The notes under the pieces: model-generated
Databases searched by the model: none
Told to the model about the DNA's origin: nothing
What the model saw: the letters and a program-made list of their open reading frames with translations, nothing else
Assembly (NCBI GenBank): GCA_963835135.1
Contig: CAWIEF010000003.1
Location: 1,364,001-1,428,000 of the forward strand
DNA: 64,000 nucleotides
Direction of reading: 5' to 3'
From: JAVVHH01 sp963835135
Lineage (GTDB): Bacteria; Pseudomonadota; Alphaproteobacteria; Acetobacterales; Acetobacteraceae
In this document: positions 52,178-59,845 of the stretch, one piece after another
Numbering within the stretch: the stretch's first letter is position 1
Layout of the letters: each line of letters starts with the position of its first letter
Made by a program: the position numbers and the translations under genes

Positions 52178-52452
52178 TCGGGCGCAGCGCAGTCCTGATG
52201 GCGCCGCTCTGGCTCGCCGCCTGCGGCGGCCCGTCGCCGGCGCATGCGCCCCTGTCGCCCCAAGAGGAGGCTTGTGCGTCCCAAGCCGATCAGGATCCGG
52301 CGCTGCAGCAGGCGCGCGGGATCGCGGCGTCACAGCCGAACTGGGAATTCCAGCACGAACCGGAGATGCAGCAGATCAAGCGCGACGCGATCACGCGCTG
52401 CTTGAAGGGGCGCGGGCTGCTGCCGCGGGGCGGAGTCGAACGGCCGCGCTGA
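52174..52452 (+). CDS. Small lipoprotein
   Basis: A 92-residue protein with a lipobox near residue 17 (LWLAACGG), so a likely lipoprotein. The short mature part contains two more cysteines (EEACASQADQDPAL and AITRCLKGRG) and no domain I know. Its ATG overlaps the nudC stop (ATGA), and the gene is probably in the same transcript. Function unknown. Confidence 0.7.
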   Translation: MIGRSAVLMAPLWLAACGGPSPAHAPLSPQEEACASQADQDPALQQARGIAASQPNWEFQHEPEMQQIKRDAITRCLKGRGLLPRGGVERPR

Positions 52453-52546
52453 TCACGTCGCTGAACGTGCGAGCAACCCGAGTAGCCGCCCACCGTTGAG
52501 CGGACGAGTGCGCCGTGACCGGCGTAGCGACTGCCTTGGGTGATCC

Positions 52547-53005
52547 ATGATCGACGATTTCGAACGACGTCCCGGCACGGCCGGCCTTCCCCTCCTGAAT
52601 ATCCTCGCCGCGTTTCCCATCGCCTTCTTCACCGGCGCGCTCGGGACGGATCTCGCCTACTGGAAGACGGCCAACATCATGTGGGCGGACTTCTCGGCCT
52701 GGCTCTTGTCCGTTGCCGAGGCGTTCGGCGTCCTGGCGGCGCTGGTCGGGCTGGTCATCCTGATCGCCAACCGCCGGCTGACGCGCACGCGGCCGATTTG
52801 GCCCGTGGTCGTCGGCGCCATCTCCGTGCTGGTGATCGGCTTTATCGACAACCTGGTGCATAGCCGCGACGCCTACACCTCCGTGGTGCCGACCGGCCTG
52901 ACGCTGTCGGTGATCAACGTCTTGCTGATCCTGGTCGTCGCCTGGTTCGGCTTCGCCGCCACCTACCAGCCGGTGCGCCGGTTGCAATACTCCGGAGCCA
53001 ATTGA
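52547..53005 (+). CDS. DUF2231-type membrane protein
   Basis: A 152-residue membrane protein with four hydrophobic helices and the opening LNILAAFPIAFFTGALGTDL AYW pattern of the DUF2231 family, whose members are small four-helix proteins of unknown function. The stop shares its last base with the ATG of the sorbosone-dehydrogenase-like gene (TGATG). Because that neighbour is probably a periplasmic quinoprotein, this protein may be its membrane anchor or electron partner; this is inference from position. Confidence 0.75.
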   Translation: MIDDFERRPGTAGLPLLNILAAFPIAFFTGALGTDLAYWKTANIMWADFSAWLLSVAEAFGVLAALVGLVILIANRRLTRTRPIWPVVVGAISVLVIGFIDNLVHSRDAYTSVVPTGLTLSVINVLLILVVAWFGFAATYQPVRRLQYSGAN

Positions 53006-54345
53006 TGCGCCCTGCTCTCCGCCCCCTCGCCCTCGCCGGGCTCTCGGTCATGCTCGCCGCGGCGGGGCCCGACGATTTCGACGTGCAGTCGCAGATCGGG
53101 CCCGACCCGGTCTTGCCGGAGCCGCACCAATACCTCATGCCGCCGATGCGCTTGGCAACGGTTTCGGGCTGGAAGGCCGGCGAGGCGCCGACGGTGGCGC
53201 CCGGGCTGAAGGTCGAAGCCCTTGCAAGCGGACTGAACCATCCACGCGCGGTATATACACTGCCTAACGGCGACGTCCTGATCGTAGAGTCGCGGAGCCC
53301 GGGTGTGGAGCCGATCACCCGGCCCAAGACCATCATCATGCACTGGGTGATGTCGCTGGTGACCCCGGCTGGGACGCCAGGCGGCGAGAGCAACCGCATC
53401 ACCCTCGTTCGCGACAACGGGCCTGGACAGGCGCCGACCCGGACCGTGTTCCTCAACCACCTTAACTCCCCCTTCGGCGTGGCGCTGGTCGGCAACGATC
53501 TCTACGTCGCCGACACCGACGCGCTGCTGCGCTTTCCTTACAGGGAGGGTGACACCAGCATCACGGCGCCGGCGACCGTGGTGACGCCGTTGCCAGGCGG
53601 CCCCATCGATCATCACTGGACCAAGAGCCTGGTCGCCAGCGAGGATGGAACCAAGCTGTATGTTGGCGTGGGCTCCAACAGCAACATCACCGAGAACGGA
53701 ATCGAAGCCGAAACCAACCGGGCGGCGGTCTGGGAGATCGACCGCGCGACCGGGGCGCACCGGCTGTTCGCGACGGGGGTGCGCAACCCGACCGGGCTGG
53801 GCTGGGAGCCGGTGTCGCACGTGTTGTGGGCCGTCGCGAACGAGCGGGACGAGTTGGGACCCAACCTTGTGCCCGACTACCTGACGTCATTGAAAGATGG
53901 CGCGTTCTACGGCTGGCCCTACAGCTATTACGGCCAGCACGTCGACATCCGCGTCATGCCGCAGCGTCCCGATCTGGTGGCCAAGGCGATCCCGCCCGAC
54001 TACGCCCTGAGTTCGCACGTCGCGCCGTTGGGTCTGGCGTTCAACACCGGCACCGGGTTGCCGGCGCACTATCAGGGCGGCGCCTTCATCGGCGAGCACG
54101 GCTCGTGGGACCGCGACGTGTTCAACGGCTACAAGGTCGTGTTCGTGCCGTTCAAGGACGGCAAGCCTGCCGGCAAGGCGGAGGACGTGGTGGCCGGCTT
54201 TCTGGATGGCAACGGCAATACGCATGGTCGGCCCGTCGGCGTCGCGTTCGACAAATCGGGCGCGCTGCTGGTTGCCGATGACGACGGCGACACGGTGTGG
54301 CGGGTCAGCGCGGCAGCGCCGGGCCCAACCGCGAGCGCAAAGTAA
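53005..54345 (+). CDS. Sorbosone dehydrogenase family protein (PQQ-type beta-propeller)
   Basis: A 446-residue exported protein. A signal peptide (about residues 1-22) leads to a six-bladed beta-propeller of the glucose/sorbosone dehydrogenase family, with GLNHPRAVYTLPNGDVLIVE, HWTKSLVASEDGTKLYVGVG, GVRNPTGLGWEP, and GEHGSWDRDVFNGYKVVFVP. Such enzymes use PQQ to oxidise sugars or aldehydes in the periplasm. It overlaps the DUF2231 gene by one base. The substrate is not readable from sequence. Confidence 0.88.
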   Translation: MRPALRPLALAGLSVMLAAAGPDDFDVQSQIGPDPVLPEPHQYLMPPMRLATVSGWKAGEAPTVAPGLKVEALASGLNHPRAVYTLPNGDVLIVESRSPGVEPITRPKTIIMHWVMSLVTPAGTPGGESNRITLVRDNGPGQAPTRTVFLNHLNSPFGVALVGNDLYVADTDALLRFPYREGDTSITAPATVVTPLPGGPIDHHWTKSLVASEDGTKLYVGVGSNSNITENGIEAETNRAAVWEIDRATGAHRLFATGVRNPTGLGWEPVSHVLWAVANERDELGPNLVPDYLTSLKDGAFYGWPYSYYGQHVDIRVMPQRPDLVAKAIPPDYALSSHVAPLGLAFNTGTGLPAHYQGGAFIGEHGSWDRDVFNGYKVVFVPFKDGKPAGKAEDVVAGFLDGNGNTHGRPVGVAFDKSGALLVADDDGDTVWRVSAAAPGPTASAK

Positions 54346-54356
54346 TCGGAACAGAC

Positions 54357-55187
54357 ATGCATCACATCAAGACGGCCGACGGTGCTACCCTCTACGCGCG
54401 CGAGTGGGGCTCCGGTCCCGCAATCGTCCTCATCCACGGCTGGCCCCTGGACGCCGATATGTGGGAATACCAGGCGGTCCCACTGGCCGAGCAGGGCTTC
54501 CGCGTCATCACCTATGACCGGCGCGGCTTCGGGAGGTCGAGCCAGCCTTGGACCGGCTATGACTACGACACCATGGCCGACGACCTGAAGATGGTCATGG
54601 ATACGCTGGCGGTTGAAGACGCGCTGCTGGTCGGGTTCTCGATGGGTGGGGGCGAAGCGGCCCGCTACATGTCGCGGCATGGCGGACACGGCGTATCGAA
54701 GGTCGCCTTCGTAGCGGCCGTGACACCCTACATGCTGAAGACGGCCGACAATCCAGAAGGCGTCGATGCGAGCGTGTTCGACGAGATCGTGGAGGGGCTG
54801 CGGGGGGACCGGCAGCACTTCCTGGCCGCGTTCGGCAAGAAGTTTTTCGGGGCCGGCCTGATCACGTCGCCAGTCAGCGCCGAAGTATTGGAGTGGACGT
54901 TCCAACTCGCCATGCGGGCCTCGCCGCGGGCAACGATCGAATGCGCCAAGGCATTCGCGACGACGGATTTCCGCCAGGACCTGGTAACCATCAAGGTGCC
55001 CACCCTCGTGATCCACGGCGACGCCGATGGCACGGTACCGCTGGCCAGCAGCGGCGAGCGCACGGCCAAGATGGTGCAGGGGGCACAATTGCTCGTGTAT
55101 CCCGGGGCGCCGCACGGGCTGCAGGTGACCGAGAAGGACCGGCTCGTCCGCGATCTCGCGACCTTCGCGCGGGCCGGCAGCGTCTAA
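54357..55187 (+). CDS. Alpha/beta hydrolase, non-heme chloroperoxidase-like
   Basis: A 276-residue alpha/beta hydrolase. The oxyanion region reads IVLIHGWPLDADMWEY, the nucleophile elbow is GFSMGGGEAARY (Ser near residue 98), the acid IHGDADGTVP and the late GAPHGL with the catalytic His. The pattern resembles cofactor-free haloperoxidase/esterase enzymes. It lies 11 bases after the sorbosone-dehydrogenase-like gene and 90 bases before the vanA-like gene. The natural ester substrate is unknown. Confidence 0.85.
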   Translation: MHHIKTADGATLYAREWGSGPAIVLIHGWPLDADMWEYQAVPLAEQGFRVITYDRRGFGRSSQPWTGYDYDTMADDLKMVMDTLAVEDALLVGFSMGGGEAARYMSRHGGHGVSKVAFVAAVTPYMLKTADNPEGVDASVFDEIVEGLRGDRQHFLAAFGKKFFGAGLITSPVSAEVLEWTFQLAMRASPRATIECAKAFATTDFRQDLVTIKVPTLVIHGDADGTVPLASSGERTAKMVQGAQLLVYPGAPHGLQVTEKDRLVRDLATFARAGSV

Positions 55188-55277
55188 CCGCCGTTTCCGG
55201 CGGGGTTGCTAACCTCTGCCCCGTTGCCTGCCGAGGGTCCCATCTGGCACGTTCGGCCGGCACCGAGGGAGGGCGCG

Positions 55278-56360
55278 ATGGAACCGACATACCCGCTGAA
55301 CGCCTGGTACGCGGCAGCGTGGGGCCACGAGGTCGCTCGCACGCTGAGCAAGCGAACCGTGTGCGACCGCGACGTGGTGCTGTTCCGGCAGCAGGACGGG
55401 ACGGTGGCTGCGCTCGAGGATGCGTGCTGGCACCGGTTGATGCCGCTGTCGCTCGGCACGCTCGAGGGCGACACAGTCGTCTGCGGGTATCACGGGTTGC
55501 GGTTCAACGGCGCGGGACGCTGCACCTTCATGCCGGCGCAGAAGACGATCAATCCGTCCGCGGGAGTACGGTCGTATCCGACGGTGGAGAAGCATCGGCT
55601 GATCTGGTTATGGCCGGGTGACCCGGCGCTGGCCGACCCCGGCAGCGTGCCAGACTTCCATTGGAACGACGGGCTCGATGCGGACGGGAATGGCTGGGCC
55701 GGAGAAGGCGGCACGTTTTACCATCTGAAGTGCGACTACCGGCTGGTGATCGACAACCTGATGGACCTGACGCACGAGACGTACGTGCACGCCGGGTCGA
55801 TCGGGGACGACGCGATCACCGATACTCCGTTCGACGTGACATACACGGACCGGACGGCAACGGTGACGCGGTGGATGATCGGGATCCATCCGCCGCCATT
55901 CTGGGCCAAGCACCTGGACCGGCCGGGGGCGCTGGCGGACCGATGGCAGATCATCCATTTCCAGGCGCCGAGCGTGATCGCGGGCGATGTCGGGGTGGCG
56001 GTCACGGGGACGGGCGCGCGGGAGGGAGATCGGAGCCAGGGGGTGAACGGCTGCTTCCTGGCGGCGATCACGCCGGCCACCGGGACGAGTTGCCACTATT
56101 TCTGGAACTTTGTGCGAACCTTCCGGCGCGAGGATGAGGCGCTGACCAAGGCGATCAACATCGCGCACGTCAATGGCGGCAACGGGGTGTACGACCAGGA
56201 TCACGCCGTGCTGGAGGCGCAGCAGGCGGCGATCCTGAAACAGCCTCGGCAGCCGTTCTATCATTTGAACATCGATGCCGGAGCGCTGTGGGCGCGGCGG
56301 CTGATCGATCACATGATCGCCGACGAGGTGCCGAAGAGGCCGGTGCTGGCGGCGGATTGA
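55278..56360 (+). CDS. vanA: Vanillate O-demethylase-type Rieske oxygenase
   Basis: A 360-residue Rieske non-heme iron oxygenase. The [2Fe-2S] ligands are Cys50, His52, Cys69 and His72 (ACWHRLMPLSLG, VVCGYHGL), and the mononuclear iron site follows in NLMDLTHETYVH. The start EPTYPLNAWYAAAW and late LNIDAGALWARRLID fit VanA, which removes methyl groups from vanillate. ATG 55278 has GGAGGG upstream. The reductase gene follows with no gap. A related methoxyarene may be the true substrate. Confidence 0.85.
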   Translation: MEPTYPLNAWYAAAWGHEVARTLSKRTVCDRDVVLFRQQDGTVAALEDACWHRLMPLSLGTLEGDTVVCGYHGLRFNGAGRCTFMPAQKTINPSAGVRSYPTVEKHRLIWLWPGDPALADPGSVPDFHWNDGLDADGNGWAGEGGTFYHLKCDYRLVIDNLMDLTHETYVHAGSIGDDAITDTPFDVTYTDRTATVTRWMIGIHPPPFWAKHLDRPGALADRWQIIHFQAPSVIAGDVGVAVTGTGAREGDRSQGVNGCFLAAITPATGTSCHYFWNFVRTFRREDEALTKAINIAHVNGGNGVYDQDHAVLEAQQAAILKQPRQPFYHLNIDAGALWARRLIDHMIADEVPKRPVLAAD

Positions 56361-57317
56361 ATGGCCGAACTCATCGAGTGGGGCCCGGCGACGCTGCTGG
56401 CGACACGTAATCTCACGGCGGACATCAGGCAATTCGAGATCGCCCCGGCGACGCCGTTCCGGGCGCCGCCGGGGAGCCACCTATCGGTGTTGCTGCCGAT
56501 CGGGGGCGGGAGCGACGTACGGTCGTATTCCATCGTGCATGCCGCGGGCGGGGTGGTGCGGATCGCCGTAAAGCTGCTGCCGGACTCTCGCGGCGGCTCG
56601 GCTTACCTATGGTCTTTGACGGCCGGGGCGCGGCTGACGGTGTCGGGCCCGCGGAACCACTTTCCACTCGGGCGCGACGCACCGGACTATCTGCTGGTCG
56701 CAGGCGGGATCGGGATCACGCCGATCTTTGGCATGGCGCTGGCGTTGGCGGAGGCCGGGTCGCCGATACGGGTGCTGTATGGCGTACGCAGCGCGTCGGA
56801 CGCCGCGCTGGCCGATGAGTTGGGCGCGGTGCTGGGCGAGCGGCTGGTCGTTGCGGCTGGAACGCCGATTGATCTCGACAACGAGATTACGCGGCTCGCG
56901 CCCGGAGGCGAGATGTATGTGTGCGGGCCGATCGGCATGCTCGAGGCGGCCAAGCGCGCGTGGAAGGCAAGCGCGCGGCCGGTCGCGAACTTACGCTTCG
57001 AGACGTTCGGCAGCAGCGGTCGCTACGCGACCGAGGCCTTTACCGTTCGCATCCCGCGGCTCGGGGTCGAACTCGAGGTGCCGCGGACAACGAGCCTGCT
57101 CGATGCGCTCGAAGGCGCAGGCGTCAAGATGATCTATCACTGCCGCAGAGGCGAGTGCGGGCTGTGTGCGCTGCCGATCGTGCGGGCGGACGGCGTCGTG
57201 GACCATCGCGACGTCTTTTTCACCGAGGCGGAGAAAGACGAGAACGCCAAGCTCTGCACCTGCGTCTCGCGCGCGGCGGGCGGCGTTCTGACGCTCGACA
57301 CGGGCGACCGGGCCTGA
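56361..57317 (+). CDS. vanB: Vanillate demethylase-type oxidoreductase (VanB)
   Basis: A 318-residue electron-transfer reductase. An FMN-binding barrel (about residues 10-100, with RSYSIVHA) is followed by an NAD-binding domain (VAGGIGITPIFGMALAL) and a C-terminal plant-type ferredoxin whose first cysteines lie in CRRGECGLC. The domain order fits class IA reductases such as VanB. It begins right after the oxygenase stop and is the natural electron donor to that enzyme. Confidence 0.88.
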   Translation: MAELIEWGPATLLATRNLTADIRQFEIAPATPFRAPPGSHLSVLLPIGGGSDVRSYSIVHAAGGVVRIAVKLLPDSRGGSAYLWSLTAGARLTVSGPRNHFPLGRDAPDYLLVAGGIGITPIFGMALALAEAGSPIRVLYGVRSASDAALADELGAVLGERLVVAAGTPIDLDNEITRLAPGGEMYVCGPIGMLEAAKRAWKASARPVANLRFETFGSSGRYATEAFTVRIPRLGVELEVPRTTSLLDALEGAGVKMIYHCRRGECGLCALPIVRADGVVDHRDVFFTEAEKDENAKLCTCVSRAAGGVLTLDTGDRA

Positions 57318-57318
57318 G

Positions 57319-57741
57319 CTAGCGCGTCACCATGACGTTCATCGTGATCCCGACCGCGTCCGGCTCGAGGGTGATGCTGAACGTATCGGGGCCCGCGTAG
57401 CCCGGCGCCGGTGTGTACGAGACGATCGCCTGCCGGGCGCCGGGGGTGACGCCGGCTTGGGCCTGGCCATGGTGCGCGGCGCCGGTCACGAGAGCGGCGT
57501 TGACCACCACGTTCAGGGCCGGGTTGATGAGGACGAGGGTGCAGGCCTGGCCGGTGTTGGCGATCGTCATTTCAGCCGGAACCGAGCGCAAGCCGAGCAG
57601 GAAGAACGGCTTGACCCGGCAGGGGCCGCTCACCGATTGCGGCTGAAGCGGGCCCTGGGTGTTGTTCTCGATCGCGGCGCAGGACGCCAGCAACGGAAGG
57701 GTCGCGGCCAGGGAGGCCGCCAGGGTCGAGCGCCGTGCCAT
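57319..57741 (-). CDS. Lipoprotein with an Ig-like fold segment
   Basis: A 140-residue protein with a lipobox near residue 21 (TLPLLASCAAIENN). The body (CRVKPFFLLGLRSVPAEMTI; ARQAIVSYTPAPGYAGPDTF) looks like a single beta-sandwich domain. It is not recognised further. It ends one base from vanB on the opposite strand and is divergent from the carbon-nitrogen hydrolase gene. ATG 57741 gives a normal signal peptide, whereas an upstream start would precede it with a non-conserved tail. Confidence 0.7.
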   Translation of the reverse strand: MARRSTLAASLAATLPLLASCAAIENNTQGPLQPQSVSGPCRVKPFFLLGLRSVPAEMTIANTGQACTLVLINPALNVVVNAALVTGAAHHGQAQAGVTPGARQAIVSYTPAPGYAGPDTFSITLEPDAVGITMNVMVTR

Positions 57742-57808
57742 GCTGTTTTCCTTTTCGATGTCTGCCGTTACGGTCGGCCGATGTTGGTTTGTGGTTAGAC
57801 GAGAAGAC

Positions 57809-58747
57809 ATGCCGCGCGTCATCCGAGTTGCCGCCGCACAGATGGGCCCCAACCAGAAAGCGGACGAGCGCAGCGCGATCCTCGCGCGCATGATCACAAT
57901 GTTGGATCGTGCGGCCGATCAGGGCGCCACGCTCGTGGTGTTTCCCGAACTCGCGTTCACGACTTTCTTTCCGCGCTGGCTGCTCGAGGGCGACGAACTC
58001 GATGACTACTACGAGCGCGCCATGCCGAACCCGGCGGTGCAGCCCCTGTTCGACCGCGCACGGGATCGCGGGGTCGGGTTCTACGTGGGCTACGCGGAAC
58101 TCGCCGACGGGAGACGGTTCAACGGCTCGATCCTGGTGCGTCCGGATGGCGGCGTGCTCGGGCGATATCGCAAGGTGCATCTGCCTGGCTCGGTCGAGCC
58201 GCGGGCGGGCGCGCGGTTCCAGCAGTTGGAAAAGCGGTATTTCGAGTATGGCGACCTCGGCTTTCCCGCCTTTCGCGCGGGGCCGGAGTGGCAACACTCG
58301 ATCGTGGGGATGATGATCTGCAACGACCGGCGCTGGCCGGAGTCCTGGCGGGTGCTCGGACTGCAGGGGGTCGAGCTGGTGTGCCTCGGCTACAACTCGG
58401 CCGCATACGATCCCAATGGCGGAACCTCGGAAGACGGCGCGCTGCGGACCTTCCATTCGACCTTGGTGGTCCAGGCCAACGCCTACATGAACGCGACATG
58501 GGCGGTGGCGGTGGCCAAGGCGGGCGACGAGGACGGGTCCGGGCTGATCGGCGGGTCCTGCATCGTCGACCCGAATGGTTTGATCGTCGCCCAGGCCGCC
58601 ACGCTCGGTGATGAGGTGCTCGTTGCCGAGTGCGACCTGGATCTGTGCAAGCAAGGCAAGTCCAAGATGTTCGACATGGGCGCGCACCGCCAGCCGGCGC
58701 AGTATGCGGCCATCACGGCCCGTGCTGGGGTCATCGAACCACCCTGA
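57809..58747 (+). CDS. N-carbamoyl-D-amino-acid hydrolase-like carbon-nitrogen hydrolase
   Basis: A 312-residue nitrilase-superfamily enzyme. The catalytic triad is visible as Glu47 (VVFPELAF), Lys122 (YRKVHLPGSVEP) and Cys171 (MICNDRRWPESWR). These positions and the pattern QLEKRYFEYGDLGFPAFR match N-carbamoyl-D-amino-acid amidohydrolases, which release D-amino acids from N-carbamoyl derivatives. No hydantoinase gene is nearby. ATG 57809 is chosen since the upstream open frame lies in the divergent gene. Confidence 0.85.
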   Translation: MPRVIRVAAAQMGPNQKADERSAILARMITMLDRAADQGATLVVFPELAFTTFFPRWLLEGDELDDYYERAMPNPAVQPLFDRARDRGVGFYVGYAELADGRRFNGSILVRPDGGVLGRYRKVHLPGSVEPRAGARFQQLEKRYFEYGDLGFPAFRAGPEWQHSIVGMMICNDRRWPESWRVLGLQGVELVCLGYNSAAYDPNGGTSEDGALRTFHSTLVVQANAYMNATWAVAVAKAGDEDGSGLIGGSCIVDPNGLIVAQAATLGDEVLVAECDLDLCKQGKSKMFDMGAHRQPAQYAAITARAGVIEPP

Positions 58748-58764
58748 GTGCGGAGTGGCGCCGC

Positions 58765-59790
58765 TCAGCCGATGCCGATCGTGCGGATCAGCGCGAAGCT
58801 CATCGCCATCAGCAGCGCGAGGCTGCCGGTCACGGCCGCGATCACGCGGGGGCCGGCGCCCGCAACGGTCTTGAGATCGGTGCCGAGGCCGAGCGCGGCC
58901 ATGGCGACGACGGTCAGGACGTTGGCGGCGAGCGCGGCCGGAGCGAGCAGCAAAGACGGGATCAGGCCCAGCGAGCGGAGCGCGGCCAGGGCCAAGAAGC
59001 CTGTGATGAACCAGGGCACCAGCTTGTTGAAGTTCAGCTTGGTGGGGACAGCGTTGCTTCCCTGACCTCGGGCGCGCCGCGTCAGCAGCGAGAGGCTGAG
59101 CACGACGGGGCCGAGCATGAGCACGCGGACCAGTTTGACCAACGTGCCCATCTGGATGGCGACCGCACCCAGAGGCGCCGCCGCCGCCAGGACCTGGGGA
59201 ACGGCATAGACGGTCAACCCGGCGAGCACGCCGTATTGCAACTCGCTGAGATGCAGCACCGTCGGAAGCAGCGGCAGCCCGAGGACGACGAGAACCCCCA
59301 GCACCGCCGTGAAGGCGATGGAGGCGGCGACGTCCTCGCCGTCCGCCCCGATGATCGGGGCGACTGCCGCGATGGCGGAGTTGCCGCAGATGGAGTTGCC
59401 GCAGGCGACGAGCACCGCCATGCGGTGCGGGAGCTGCAGGACACGGCCGATGCCGTAGCTCGCCAGGATGGAGACGACGACGATCCCGGCGATGCCGACG
59501 ATCAGGACGGGTCCGGCGGCGATGATCATCGAGGCGCTGATGGATGCGCCGAGCAGCAGGACTGCGATTTCGAGCAGCGTCTTGGCGCTGAAACCGATGC
59601 CCGCCTTCCAAGCCGCGCCAGGCGTCCACGCGGTTCGGATGGCAGTGCCGACCAGGATGGCCAGCACGAGCGCTTCGAGCCAGGTCGCGCCGAACAGCGC
59701 GGCTTCGAGACGCTCGAGCCCGACCGCCGCCGCGGTGACGGCCAGGCAGAGGAGCAGGCCGGGGAGGATGCGGGTGGTCGAGTGAAGCAT
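58765..59790 (-). CDS. YeiH family putative sulfate/anion exporter (UPF0324)
   Basis: A 341-residue membrane protein with about ten helices and the family pieces FSAKTLLEIAVLLLGASIS, CGNSICGNSAIAAVAPII, VYAVPQVLAAAAPLG and FNKLVPWFITGF. The YeiH (UPF0324) family is poorly studied; some members are tied to sulfonate or sulfate movement. It lies alone, convergent with the carbon-nitrogen hydrolase. ATG 59790 starts the first helix; upstream sequence is a repeat, so the longer open frame is not used. Confidence 0.85.
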   Translation of the reverse strand: MLHSTTRILPGLLLCLAVTAAAVGLERLEAALFGATWLEALVLAILVGTAIRTAWTPGAAWKAGIGFSAKTLLEIAVLLLGASISASMIIAAGPVLIVGIAGIVVVSILASYGIGRVLQLPHRMAVLVACGNSICGNSAIAAVAPIIGADGEDVAASIAFTAVLGVLVVLGLPLLPTVLHLSELQYGVLAGLTVYAVPQVLAAAAPLGAVAIQMGTLVKLVRVLMLGPVVLSLSLLTRRARGQGSNAVPTKLNFNKLVPWFITGFLALAALRSLGLIPSLLLAPAALAANVLTVVAMAALGLGTDLKTVAGAGPRVIAAVTGSLALLMAMSFALIRTIGIG

Positions 59791-59804
59791 TGTACTCGGG
59801 CTGT

Positions 59805-59830
59805 GGTGGGTCGCGCTTCGCTGACCCACC
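59805..59830. repeat. Intergenic palindromic repeat (gtgggtc...gacccac)
   Basis: GGTGGGTC (59805-59812) pairs with GACCCACC (59823-59830), and the inner GCG/CGC continues the stem around CTT with one bulged base. CTACGCC follows. The sequence resembles short palindromes scattered between genes in many proteobacteria. It sits between htpG and the YeiH-type gene, so it may also end the htpG transcript. Confidence 0.55.
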
Positions 59831-59845
59831 CTACGCCGGTGGACC

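Noticed and set aside
57572..59629. Minus-strand open frame of 685 codons
   Set aside because: It runs across the carbon-nitrogen hydrolase and parts of both neighbours; no recognisable domain.
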